Assembly (NCBI RefSeq): GCF_001429245.1
Contig: NZ_LMJE01000007.1
Location: 659,127-723,126, forward strand
Length of the DNA: 64,000 bases
Source: Rhizobium sp. Root274
GTDB taxonomy: Bacteria > Pseudomonadota > Alphaproteobacteria > Rhizobiales > Rhizobiaceae
Direction: 5' to 3'
The first letter of the stretch is position 1, and the number at the start of each line of letters is the position of its first letter. Shown one piece after another: positions 36,633 to 45,631 of this stretch. Both the position numbers and the translations under genes were made by a program. The notes beneath the pieces are model-generated. The model saw only the letters and a list, made by a program, of their open reading frames with translations. It was not told the origin of the DNA and did not search any database.

Positions 36633-39141
36633 ACCGATTCATATTCCTGGAAGCATTCAACCCCATGGCTGTCTGCTCGCCTGCGATCCGGGCATAACCA
36701 CGGTCCGTCGCTATTCCGCCAATGCAGGCGGCATGCTGCGCCTGGAGGGGGACCTGAAGAACCGGCAAGTCGCCGATCTCCTGGGCGAGGAAGCAACTCA
36801 CGACCTGCGCAATGCCATTGCCCAGGCGCCGGATGCAAGCCGTCCCGCCGTCATTGCCCATCTGCGACTGCCGAACGGCGATCACTTTGACATTGCCGTG
36901 CATCGTCAGCAGGATGGCGCCATTCTTGAGTTCGAGCCGTCGCTGCGGCGCACGCAACCGCTTCAGCTCGCCCGCGAGATGATCGGCCGGGTCAAGGATA
37001 TCACTGATATCGACCTCTTGGTCGCATCCTCCGCCAAGCTCGTGCGCTCTGTTCTCGGTTACGACCGAGTGATGATCTATCGCTTTGAGGAGGACGGTTC
37101 GGGCAAGGTCGCAAGCGAAGCCAAACGGGTCGATCTTGAGAGCTTCCTTGGCCAGTATTTCCCGGCCACAGACATCCCCCGCCAGGCCCGCACCCTCTAC
37201 ATGCAGAACCCGATCCGCGTCATCTCCGACGCGCGGGGTACAAGGGTGGATCTACTTCCGCAAGAGGATGAAGTCCGTCAGCCCCTCGATCTCTCTTTCG
37301 CCCACCTGCGCAGCGTCTCGCCGATCCACTGCGAATATCTGCGCAACATGGGGGTCGCGGCCTCCATGTCGATCTCGATCATCCTCGACAACCAGCTTTG
37401 GGGCCTGATCGCCTGCCATCATTACGCGCCGAAGACGCTGACCATGTCGGAGCGTATCGCGGCCGAAATGTTCGGCGAGTTCTTCTCGCTGCATCTGCTG
37501 GCCCTGCGCCAAAAGCGCAAGCTCGATACCGCAAACGAGGCCCGTCGGGCCCTCGACCGCTTCCTCCAATCGGCGTCGCACCAGACGGATGTCGACCAGA
37601 TCCTGTCCGGCGCGCTTCCCGAGTTCCAGAAACTGCTAGCCTGCGATGGCGTCGGTCTGTGGATGAACGGCCGGTGGACCGCCATTGGTGCCGTTCCGCC
37701 GGCGGGTGAGGAAGCGGCTCTGGCGACCTTCGTTAGTGAAACCTCGGAAGGCCGCATCTGGGGCACGAAGTCCCTCTCGACCGTTTTCCCCGAAGCGGAT
37801 TATCCCGAAACAGTCTCCGGCGTGCTTGCCGTTCCGCTGTCGCAGATCCCGCGCGACTATCTCTTCTTCTTCCGCAAGGAACGCCTGCAGACGCTGAACT
37901 GGGCCGGCAATCCGGAAAAGACCTATGAGACCGGCCCGCTCGGCGATCGTCTGACACCGCGCAAGAGCTTCGCCATCTGGAAAGAAACGGTGCGCCATCA
38001 GGCCGAACCCTGGCAGGACGCCGACATGGAGATTGCCGAGGCCATTCGCTCGGCTACGGTCGAGATCGTCCTCCATCACAACGAGCTCATGCAGGAAGAG
38101 CGCAGCAAGGCGGATGTCCGCCAGCGCATGCTCAATGAAGAGCTCAATCACCGGGTGAAAAACATCCTCGCGGTCATCAAATCGCTGGTCGCTGCTCCCG
38201 GCCAGGAAGAAGTGCCGATCGAGCATTACATCGGCTCGTTGCGTGGGCGCATCCATGCGCTCTCCCATGCGCATGACCAGCTCACCCGCGGCGGCGGCGG
38301 CGGCTCATTGCTAGACCTGCTGCAGGCCGAACTCCTGCCCTATCGCGCAGGCCTCAAGAGCCTGTCATTGTCGGGCGGATCCGTGACCCTCGATGCGCGC
38401 GCTCATGCGGTCGCAGCCCTCGTCATCCATGAACTCTGTACCAATGCCGCCAAATACGGCGCGCTGTCGCGCCTGGGTGGCTCACTCACCGTTGAATGGC
38501 AGCGGGCAGAAGAGGATGACTGCGTCATCCGTTGGGAGGAAACGGGCGGGCCGACCATCGGCCCGATCGGCCGCAAGGGCTTTGGCACCGCGCTCATCGA
38601 GCGCAGCATTCCCTACGACCTTGGCGGATCGAGCCATCTGGACTATAAACCGGAGGGACTGGCGGCGGAATTTCGCATTCCGGGTCGCTTCCTCACCTGG
38701 GAGACAGCCGAGATCACCGAAGAGCACGCCGTCGACAGTCCGAAGCCTGTCACCGAAAGTCAGCCCCTTCAGGCGGGTCTGCCCGTTCTGCTCGTCGAAG
38801 ATCAGGTCCTGATCGCCATGGATGCCGAAATGATGCTGGCTGATGCCGGAATCGAGAACGTCGTGACAGCGAGCTCCAGCGCGGATGCATTGAGCAGGCT
38901 GAAGACATTCACACCGGCGATCGCCATCCTCGACATCAATCTCGGCCGCGACACCTCCGTCCCGGTCGCAGAGGAACTGACGAAACTCGGCATCCCCTTT
39001 GTCTTCGCAACAGGTTACGATGATCGCTCGATCGTGCCCGATGGATTTGCCGATGTGCCCGTCGTTCGCAAGCCCTATGACTCAGGCGCCCTGCTCAAGG
39101 CATTGTCCGACCGCCTTCAAGCGAGTGCCGGAACGCCCTGA
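36589..39141 (+). CDS. bphP: Bacteriophytochrome HWE histidine kinase with fused receiver
   Basis: An 850-residue red/far-red sensor kinase. The biliverdin-binding cysteine is C12 (SNCDREPIH). PAS-GAF-PHY follow, with DIP at 195-197, H248 (PIHCEY) and the PHY tongue motif PRKSF at 457-461. The HWE/HisKA_2 kinase starts near 505 with phospho-acceptor H521 (ELNHRVKN) and W649-E650. A receiver domain occupies about 732-845 with D782 (ILDINLG). This architecture matches Agrobacterium Agp2/AtBphP2, a bathy phytochrome, though the dark state cannot be read from sequence. No separate response regulator gene is adjacent. Confidence 0.95.
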   Translation: MPTVPTVDLSNCDREPIHIPGSIQPHGCLLACDPGITTVRRYSANAGGMLRLEGDLKNRQVADLLGEEATHDLRNAIAQAPDASRPAVIAHLRLPNGDHFDIAVHRQQDGAILEFEPSLRRTQPLQLAREMIGRVKDITDIDLLVASSAKLVRSVLGYDRVMIYRFEEDGSGKVASEAKRVDLESFLGQYFPATDIPRQARTLYMQNPIRVISDARGTRVDLLPQEDEVRQPLDLSFAHLRSVSPIHCEYLRNMGVAASMSISIILDNQLWGLIACHHYAPKTLTMSERIAAEMFGEFFSLHLLALRQKRKLDTANEARRALDRFLQSASHQTDVDQILSGALPEFQKLLACDGVGLWMNGRWTAIGAVPPAGEEAALATFVSETSEGRIWGTKSLSTVFPEADYPETVSGVLAVPLSQIPRDYLFFFRKERLQTLNWAGNPEKTYETGPLGDRLTPRKSFAIWKETVRHQAEPWQDADMEIAEAIRSATVEIVLHHNELMQEERSKADVRQRMLNEELNHRVKNILAVIKSLVAAPGQEEVPIEHYIGSLRGRIHALSHAHDQLTRGGGGGSLLDLLQAELLPYRAGLKSLSLSGGSVTLDARAHAVAALVIHELCTNAAKYGALSRLGGSLTVEWQRAEEDDCVIRWEETGGPTIGPIGRKGFGTALIERSIPYDLGGSSHLDYKPEGLAAEFRIPGRFLTWETAEITEEHAVDSPKPVTESQPLQAGLPVLLVEDQVLIAMDAEMMLADAGIENVVTASSSADALSRLKTFTPAIAILDINLGRDTSVPVAEELTKLGIPFVFATGYDDRSIVPDGFADVPVVRKPYDSGALLKALSDRLQASAGTP

Positions 39142-39245
39142 GACCAAAGACGCAAGGCGAGCGACAAGAACCCCTGACGATAGAGGGTTGTCACGCACGT
39201 TCGCACGCCATACGTTCTCACTTTGTTCCGTCGGTGAGGGCTTCC

Positions 39246-39705
39246 ATGCGCATGCTAGAGCAATTTATCGTAGAGGCCAAAGCAGCCTGTTACGTGGGCG
39301 GAAAGGCTGCAGAACCGAAAGCCTCAAGGACCGGAGCGCATGATCTCAGTTATGTGCGCGGCGCTTTCCGGTATCTCGACAGCTATTTCGGCGGCACCGA
39401 TTTTCTTGGCCAGGAAGTGGTCTGGAAGAACGAGGAGCCAATCTGGGCTCTCAACTACTACGGCCGCATACTCGATCCGGAACGGATCGACGGAGAGCGC
39501 GCGGGAAACATCATCAAGAAAGCTTTGGTGGCCCTCTATCAGGAAGGCCGCTTTCTTGGCGGCTTCACCTATCAGGCACCAGTTTGGCGAATACATCGAC
39601 GAATCCGTCGGCGATGTGGCAAGTTTCCAGGGTGTTGAACGCATCTACGTCGATGGTCGCCTTGCCTATCGCCTCGACTACCACGGCGGGCTGATAAAAG
39701 CCTGA
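39246..39705 (+). pseudogene. DUF5680-like gene split by a frameshift
   Basis: The first frame (from the ATG at 39246, with GAGGG 5-9 bases before it) encodes MLEQFIVEAKAACYVGG...VWKNEEPIWALNYYGR...FLGGFTY, then degenerates into basic residues to a stop at 39638. The +1 frame continues the protein sensibly as QFGEYIDESVGDVASFQG...YVDGRLAYRLDYHGG and stops at 39705. A single-base indel near 39565-39590 explains both. The joined product (about 150 residues) looks like a DUF5680 domain protein of unknown function. This could be a genuine pseudogene or a sequencing error. Confidence 0.68.
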
Positions 39706-39759
39706 GGCAAAAGCGGCAGCCCAGTCTCTGCCCTTGCTATTCCGGCCAATCGCGTGAAA

Positions 39760-39806
39760 ATGCCTAAACCTATGTCATTTTCAAACAGGCGCTAGAATTT
39801 AGGCAT
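39760..39806 (+). promoter_or_regulatory. Inverted repeat covering the ribosome site and start codon of the transporter-kinase gene
   Basis: ATGCCTAAA (39760-39768) and TTTAGGCAT (39798-39806) are perfect 9-base inverted repeats 29 bases apart. The right arm includes the TAGG ribosome-site-like bases and the first two bases of the ATG at 39805. As RNA it would hide the start; as DNA it could be an operator. Confidence 0.5.
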
Positions 39807-42800
39807 GCCGGCACGCCAACGCATCATCCCCGTCCGCCGCGAATACAATCGCTGGGTTGCCGACCAGACGCTGGAAGACTATGCGCTGCGCTTCACCGCA
39901 AAGAGCGCGCGCAAATTCTCCTCGAGCCGCATCTCGCAGACGGCAATTGGCGCGATTTCCTTTCTGGCACTGGAGGCGATCGGCGGCACGATCACCATCG
40001 CCTATGGCACCACAAACGCGTTTTTTGCCATCGTCGTTGCCGCCATCCTCATGCTCTTGGTGGGGGTGCCGATCAGCCGCTACGCCATCCGCCACGGCGT
40101 CGATATCGACCTCCTGACCCGCGGCGCCGGCTTCGGTTACATCGGCTCGACAATCACCTCCCTGATCTATGCCAGCTTCACCTTCATGCTCTTCGCCATC
40201 GAGGCCTCGATCATGACCAAGGCGCTGGAACTCGCCTTCGGCATTCCGCTGTGGCTGGGTTACATCATCTCGGCGGTCGTCGTCCTGCCGCTGGTGACTT
40301 ATGGCATCCGGCTGATCTCGAAATTCCAGTTGATCACCCAGCCCTTCTGGATCGTGCTGAACGTCCTGCCCTTTGCCTTCATCGCTTTTCTCGATTGGGA
40401 AAAGATCGACCTCTGGCGCGCCTTCGCCGGCATCAACCATTCCAATGCCGGCCTCGGCCACGCCGCCCCCTTCGATCTCCTGGAATTCGGCGCAGCATCG
40501 GCCGTCATCCTGGCGCTGATGCCGCAGATCGGCGAACAGGTCGACTTCCTCCGCTTCCTGCCGCCGGAAGGCGCTCGCAAGCTGCACCACCGTATCGCGA
40601 TCTTTCTGGCCGGTGCCGGCTGGGTCGTGCTCGGCGTACCGAAACTGCTGGCAGGCTCCTTCCTCGCCGTGCTGACGCTCTCGACTGCCGTGCCGATCGG
40701 CGAAACCGCCGACCCGGCCCATATGTATGTGGCAGCCTTCGGCTACATGATCCCGAACGACACGGCGGCCCTGATGATGATGGCGGCCTTCGTGGTGATC
40801 TCGCAGCTGAAGATCAACGTGATGAATGCCTATGCCGGGTCGCTGGCCTGGTCGAACTTCTTCTCCCGGCTCACCCACAGCCACCCGGGCCGGGTCGTCT
40901 GGCTGGTCTTCAACGTAGCGATTGCGCTCCTCCTGATGGAACTCGGCATCTATGGACTGCTGGAGCAAACCCTCGGTATCTTCTCGATCATCGCCATGAG
41001 CTGGCTCTGCGCCATTTCCGCCGATCTCTTCATCAACAAGAACCTCGGCCTGTCGCCGCCTGGCATCGAATTCAAGCGCGCCCATCTCTACGACATCAAC
41101 CCGGTCGGCTGCGGCACTATGCTCCTGTCGGCAAGCCTGGCGCTGGCTGCCCATTTCGGTGCCTTCGGCGACCTGATGGCGTCGCTATCGACCTATGTGA
41201 CGCTCGTCGCCTTCGTCATCTCCCCGTTGATCGCCTGGGGCACGGAAGGCAAGTTTTACCTCGCCCGCAAAACCCGCCACAGCTGGAGGAACGTCACAAG
41301 CATCACCTGCTCGATCTGCGAACATCCTTTCGAGCCTGAAGATATGGCCTGGTGCCCGGCCTATGCCGCGCCGATCTGCTCGCTCTGCTGCACCCTCGAC
41401 AGCCGCTGCCACGACATGTGCAAGCCGCATGCAAAGATCAACGCGCAGGCGGGAGCGGTCGCCCGTACCTTTCTGCCGGCGGTCCTGCTGGAGAAATTCT
41501 CGACCCGCCTCGGCCGTTACGCCCTGACCGCTCTCGCCTCGATCTCGCTAATCGGCTCGATCCTGGCCCTGATCGCCCATCAGGTGAATGTCGCGACCCC
41601 TGAGATGACGGACGTCGTCAACCGCACGGTCCTGGTCGTCTTCTTCATCTTCGCCATCATCGCCGGCATCGTCTCCTGGTTCTACGTGCTTGCCCATGAC
41701 AGCCGGCTGGTGGCCGAGGAGGAATCCTCGCGCCAGAACACGCTGCTGCTCAAGGAAATCGCCGCGCACCGCAAGACGGATGCCGCTCTGCAAAACGCCA
41801 AGGAAACGGCAGAGGCCGCCAACCGCGCCAAGAGCCGCTATGTCGTTGGCCTCTCCCACGAGTTGCGCACGCCGCTCAATGCCGTGCTCGGCTACGCCCA
41901 GATTCTGGAGCGAGACGAGACAATCCCGGTGCCACGCCAGTCGGCAATCAAGGTTATCCGCCGCTCGGCAGATCACCTGTCCGGCCTGATCGACGGCCTC
42001 CTGGACATCTCGAAGATTGAGGCTGGCCGCCTGCAGGTTTTCTCGAACGAAGTGAACATCCAGGACTTCCTCGACCAGCTGATCGACATGTTCGCGCCCC
42101 AGGCCGCTGCCAAGGGCATCCTCTTCGAGCACCAGCGCTCGCGCAACCTGCCACTCTATGTGCGCACCGACGAGCGCCGCATTCGCCAGATCCTCGTCAA
42201 CCTCTTGTCCAATGCCATCAAGTTCACCGACGAGGGCACAATCCGCTTTACCGTCGATTACCGCAGCCAGGTCGCGACCTTCACAGTGAGCGACACCGGC
42301 CGGGGGATTGCGGAAAAGGACCTGACGCGCATCTACGAACCCTTCCAGCGCGGCGAGGCCGACAATATCCGCCCGCAGCCGGGGCTGGGCCTCGGTCTCA
42401 CCATCACCAAGCTGCTCACCCAGACCTTGGGCGGCGAAATCTCGGTCATCAGCGAGCGCGACAAGGGTTCGACCTTCAAGATCCGCCTGATGCTGTCGGC
42501 CATCGACCGGCCGAACACGGCACCCGCCCCGGAACGCAAAATCGTCTCCTATACCGGTCCGCGCCGCACCATCGTCGTGGTCGATGACAACGAGGACCAT
42601 CGCGAACTGATGCGCGAGGTGCTCGCCCCGCTCGACTTCGTCGTCCTCACAGCAGCCGGCGGTCCGGAATGCCTGACGCTGATCCAGGGCGTCAAACCGG
42701 ACCTCTTCCTGGTCGACATCTCCATGCCCGGCATGAACGGCTGGCAACTGGTGGAAAAGCTCCGAGACGTGGGACAGAAGGCGCCGATCCTGATGCTTTC

Positions 42801-43188
42801 GGCGAATATTGGCGACGCCCCTGCCCCCGGCGGCGAAGGCCATGATGACGCGATCACCAAGCCAGTTGACATTTCCCGCCTGCGCGACAAGCTCGCACGC
42901 TTTCTCGGCCTCGACTGGATCTATGCCGACGATCCCCGGCTGCTGCAGCCAGCTCTCCACCCGCAAAAGCCTGTATCGCCAGGAGCAGCGCATCTCGAAG
43001 AGTTGCTGAGCCTCTGCGACATCGGCTATATCCGCGGCATCGAGGCCAAGCTTGCCGAACTGGCAGGACTGGGGGGCCACGCAGCCTTTGTCGACACCGC
43101 CCGCGCCCATGTGCAGGCGTTTGACCTCGCGGGCTTGCGCAGTTTCCTCACCTCCTTTGAAACCGACAGGGAGGTCATCCATGGCTGA
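39805..43188 (+). CDS. NCS1-type transporter / hybrid histidine kinase fusion
   Basis: A 1127-residue membrane sensor. Residues about 20-480 form a transporter-like domain of the nucleobase:cation symporter-1 (cytosine permease) type with about twelve helices. A cysteine-rich cytoplasmic segment follows (cysteines 502, 505, 517, 525, 528, 529, 535, 539), suggesting zinc binding. Two more helices (about 571-592, 607-630) and a coiled coil lead to HisKA (phospho-acceptor H685 in LSHELRTP), HATPase (N804, GRGIAEKD and GLGLGLTITKLL) and a receiver (D971 in VDISMPGMNG). A helical C-terminal domain fills 1060-1127. The transporter part probably senses, and may also import, a nitrogenous solute. The partner regulator overlaps by 8 bases. 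Confidence 0.9.
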   Translation: MPARQRIIPVRREYNRWVADQTLEDYALRFTAKSARKFSSSRISQTAIGAISFLALEAIGGTITIAYGTTNAFFAIVVAAILMLLVGVPISRYAIRHGVDIDLLTRGAGFGYIGSTITSLIYASFTFMLFAIEASIMTKALELAFGIPLWLGYIISAVVVLPLVTYGIRLISKFQLITQPFWIVLNVLPFAFIAFLDWEKIDLWRAFAGINHSNAGLGHAAPFDLLEFGAASAVILALMPQIGEQVDFLRFLPPEGARKLHHRIAIFLAGAGWVVLGVPKLLAGSFLAVLTLSTAVPIGETADPAHMYVAAFGYMIPNDTAALMMMAAFVVISQLKINVMNAYAGSLAWSNFFSRLTHSHPGRVVWLVFNVAIALLLMELGIYGLLEQTLGIFSIIAMSWLCAISADLFINKNLGLSPPGIEFKRAHLYDINPVGCGTMLLSASLALAAHFGAFGDLMASLSTYVTLVAFVISPLIAWGTEGKFYLARKTRHSWRNVTSITCSICEHPFEPEDMAWCPAYAAPICSLCCTLDSRCHDMCKPHAKINAQAGAVARTFLPAVLLEKFSTRLGRYALTALASISLIGSILALIAHQVNVATPEMTDVVNRTVLVVFFIFAIIAGIVSWFYVLAHDSRLVAEEESSRQNTLLLKEIAAHRKTDAALQNAKETAEAANRAKSRYVVGLSHELRTPLNAVLGYAQILERDETIPVPRQSAIKVIRRSADHLSGLIDGLLDISKIEAGRLQVFSNEVNIQDFLDQLIDMFAPQAAAKGILFEHQRSRNLPLYVRTDERRIRQILVNLLSNAIKFTDEGTIRFTVDYRSQVATFTVSDTGRGIAEKDLTRIYEPFQRGEADNIRPQPGLGLGLTITKLLTQTLGGEISVISERDKGSTFKIRLMLSAIDRPNTAPAPERKIVSYTGPRRTIVVVDDNEDHRELMREVLAPLDFVVLTAAGGPECLTLIQGVKPDLFLVDISMPGMNGWQLVEKLRDVGQKAPILMLSANIGDAPAPGGEGHDDAITKPVDISRLRDKLARFLGLDWIYADDPRLLQPALHPQKPVSPGAAHLEELLSLCDIGYIRGIEAKLAELAGLGGHAAFVDTARAHVQAFDLAGLRSFLTSFETDREVIHG

Positions 43189-44104
43189 GGCCGTCAGGCG
43201 CGATATTGTCCTCCTCGTCGACGACAGCCCCGACGCGCTCGGCTTTCTGACCGAAGCGCTGGAAGCCTCAGGCTATTCGGTTCTGATCGCCACCTCAGGC
43301 CATGCAGCGCTGTCGATTGTCGCCCGCATCAGCCCCGATCTGATCCTGCTCGATGCTGTCATGCCCGGCATGGACGGCTTCGAGGCGTGCCGCGCGTTGA
43401 AAGCCGACCCCGTCGTCGCTCAGGTGCCGGTCATCTTCATGACGGGGCTGACCGAGACCGAACATGTGGTGAAGGCTCTCGAAAGCGGCGGCGTCGATTA
43501 TCTGACCAAGCCGATCAATATCGACGAATTGCGCGCCCGCATCAGGGTGCACCTTTCCAATGCCCGCTCCGCCCAAAGCGCCCGCGTCGCACTCGACGCC
43601 GCCGGCCGCCACCTGCTGGCGATCCGGGGCGACGGTCAGGTGCACTGGACGACGCCCCAGGCCAACCGGCTGATCGAGACCACGACCGGCCTTGCCGATG
43701 GCATCAACGCCGTTGCAAAAGCCGCCGCCGCCTGGCTTGTGCAGAAGCGCAAAAGCGCCCAGCCCTCCGGCGAGACCAGCTTTCCCTTCCCCGGCACATC
43801 GGGCCTGCCGCTCACCCTTTCGCTCCTCGGCACCATCGGCACCGACGAATATCTCTTCCGCCTCACCTCGGCCAATCGCCAGAGCGAGGACGAGATCCTG
43901 CGGGCAAACTTTGGCCTCACCCACCGCGAAAGCGAAGTCCTGCTCTGGATCGCCAAGGGCAAGGCCAACCGAGATATCGGCGAGATCCTCGGCCTATCCT
44001 CGCGCACGGTGAACAAGCACCTTGAACAGATCTACGCGAAACTCGGGGTGGAGAACCGGGCCTCGGCGGCTGTCAAAGCGGCGCATGTGTTGCGCGAGGG
44101 ATGA
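43181..44104 (+). CDS. LuxR/FixJ-type response regulator, partner of the transporter-kinase
   Basis: A 307-residue DNA-binding response regulator. Receiver domain about 8-125 with phospho-acceptor D58 (LLDAVMPGMDGF). A linker of about 110 residues is longer than usual and unlike common PAS linkers. The C-terminal LuxR-type helix-turn-helix covers about 240-300 (LTHRESEVLLWIAKGKANRDIGEILGLSSRTV). The ATG at 43181 has GGGAGG in front and overlaps the kinase stop by 8 bases, so the pair is co-translated. Targets are unknown; transport genes nearby (urt, liv) are candidates. Confidence 0.9.
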   Translation: MAEAVRRDIVLLVDDSPDALGFLTEALEASGYSVLIATSGHAALSIVARISPDLILLDAVMPGMDGFEACRALKADPVVAQVPVIFMTGLTETEHVVKALESGGVDYLTKPINIDELRARIRVHLSNARSAQSARVALDAAGRHLLAIRGDGQVHWTTPQANRLIETTTGLADGINAVAKAAAAWLVQKRKSAQPSGETSFPFPGTSGLPLTLSLLGTIGTDEYLFRLTSANRQSEDEILRANFGLTHRESEVLLWIAKGKANRDIGEILGLSSRTVNKHLEQIYAKLGVENRASAAVKAAHVLREG

Positions 44105-44113
44105 GCGGATGAC

Positions 44114-44150
44114 GAGTAGCGAGTAGCGAGTAGCGAGTAGCGAGTAGCGA
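44114..44150. repeat. Tandem GAGTAGC heptamer repeat
   Basis: Five exact copies of GAGTAGC (44114-44148) plus two bases of a sixth, starting 10 bases after the response-regulator stop. A heptamer cannot keep frame, and the array is outside coding sequence. Confidence 0.9.
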
Positions 44151-44243
44151 ATTCCAGTGCCGCGACCAATGGTGAAGGCACGTTCGTCGCCTCGACGTGA
44201 ACCGCGCCTACGCTCGTTCCGAAGCCCCTTATCCGTTTACCTG

Positions 44244-44305
44244 CCTCCCACTCCCTACTCCCTACACCCTGCTCCCCTACTCCCTACTCCCTACTCGCTA
44301 CTCCC
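44244..44305. repeat. CTCCCTA/CTCGCTA heptamer cluster, complementary to the GAGTAGC array
   Basis: Repeated ACTCCCT heptamers with interruptions, ending in ACTCGCTACTCC. GCTACTC is the reverse complement of GAGTAGC, so this cluster is an imperfect inverted partner of the array at 44114-44150. The 265-bp gap holds no gene. Confidence 0.75.
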
Positions 44306-44323
44306 CAGCCCCCCAAACGCAGA

Positions 44324-44346
44324 AAACCCGGCACGAGGCCGGGTTT
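44324..44346 (-). terminator. Terminator hairpin after livK
   Basis: AAACCCGGC-CTCGT-GCCGGGTTT, read on the minus strand, is a perfect 9-bp stem with a 5-base loop followed by TTC. It lies 25 bases beyond the livK stop. Confidence 0.85.
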
Positions 44347-44370
44347 CCGTCAAACCGCAATGCGGATCGA

Positions 44371-45489
44371 TTACTTGTTTTGGAAGTACGAGTACTTGCC
44401 GTCCTCGCCCTTCTTCCAGGTGTACATGACGTAGTCCGGACGGGTGATGTCGCCCTTCGCGTCGAAGCCGAGTTCGCCGATAACGGTCGTGTACGGGCCC
44501 TTTTCCTTGAGCGCGGTCGCAACAGCTTCCGAGTCGTTGGTAGCGGCAGCCTTGGCGGCTTCTGCGATAACCTGCAGAGCAGCATAGGAGTACAGCGTGT
44601 AGGCTTCCGGTTCGAAGCCGGCGTCGCGGAACTTCTTGACGGCGTCAGCAGCGTTCGGGTTCTGGCGCGGATCCGGCGGGAAGGTCATCAGCGTGCCGTT
44701 GACTGCGTCACCGGCGATCGAGGCAAGCTCGTTCGAAGTGATGCCGTCGCCGGACATCATGGTTGCGGTCAGGCCCTGCGAAGCCATCTGGCGCAGGATG
44801 AGACCAGCTTCGGTGTGCAGACCGCCGAAGTAGACGACGGAAACGCCGGCTTCCTTCATCTTGGCGATCAGAGCCGAGTAGTCCTTTTCACCGGGAGTGA
44901 TGCCTTCGTAGATCACTTCGGTGATGCCGAGCTCGTTCATCGCCTTCTTGGTCTCGTCAGCGAGGCCCTGGCCGTAAGGAGTCTTGTCGTGAACGACAGC
45001 AACCTTGGCGTCCTTGAAGTTGTCGGCGATGTACTTGCCGGCAACAGCGCCCTGCTGGTCGTCACGGCCGCAGGTGCGGAAGGTGTTCCACAGGCCGCGC
45101 TCGGTGAACTGGGGGTTGGTCGAAGCAGGCGTGATCTGCAGGATGCCGTTTTCGGCATAGACTTCAGAAGCCGGGATCGAAACGCCCGAGTTGAAGTGAC
45201 CGACAACGAACTTCACGCCGTCAGCAACGAACTTGTTGGCAACCGAAACGCCCTGCTTGGCGTCCGAAACGTCATCGCCGAGCACGACCTTGATCATTTC
45301 GCCATTGATGCCGCCAGCGGCATTGATGTCGGCGGCAGCCTGTTCGGCGCCCTTCTGGAGCTGTGCACCGAAGGCAGCGTTCGGGCCGGTCAGCGGACCG
45401 GCAACGCCGACGAGGATGTCAGCCCAGGCGTTGCCGCTGAAGGCAACCATGGCCGACAGCGCAACCGCCGAGAGGAGAGACTTCTTCAT
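44371..45489 (-). CDS. livK: Branched-chain amino-acid ABC transporter binding protein
   Basis: A 372-residue periplasmic protein of the LivJ/LivK/BraC family. Signal peptide about 1-23 (ending AWA), then [20 protein letters not shown] and the ligand-binding regions [16 protein letters not shown] and [16 protein letters not shown]. It is the last gene of the liv cluster, behind DUF6867. A strong terminator follows. Ligand preference (Leu/Ile/Val or broader) cannot be read from sequence. Confidence 0.93.
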   Translation of the reverse strand: MKKSLLSAVALSAMVAFSGNAWADILVGVAGPLTGPNAAFGAQLQKGAEQAAADINAAGGINGEMIKVVLGDDVSDAKQGVSVANKFVADGVKFVVGHFNSGVSIPASEVYAENGILQITPASTNPQFTERGLWNTFRTCGRDDQQGAVAGKYIADNFKDAKVAVVHDKTPYGQGLADETKKAMNELGITEVIYEGITPGEKDYSALIAKMKEAGVSVVYFGGLHTEAGLILRQMASQGLTATMMSGDGITSNELASIAGDAVNGTLMTFPPDPRQNPNAADAVKKFRDAGFEPEAYTLYSYAALQVIAEAAKAAATNDSEAVATALKEKGPYTTVIGELGFDAKGDITRPDYVMYTWKKGEDGKYSYFQNK

Positions 45490-45631
45490 ACTGTTACTCC
45501 CAGTTTTTTATGCGGGTTTGGGTTTAGAAACCGTGCGCAATACCCGCTCTCACTGCGCCGGAAAACTGTTCCACTCATTATTTCAAGCCGAGGCTCTCTG
45601 TCGCCAATCTGTGACAGAAAACAACACCTTG

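Noticed and set aside
41548..43182. Long minus-strand open frame opposite the kinase domains
   Set aside because: Lies wholly over HisKA, HATPase and receiver domains; its composition is that of an antisense shadow.
44114..44150. Possible CRISPR-like array
   Set aside because: The units are contiguous heptamers without spacers and there are no cas genes.
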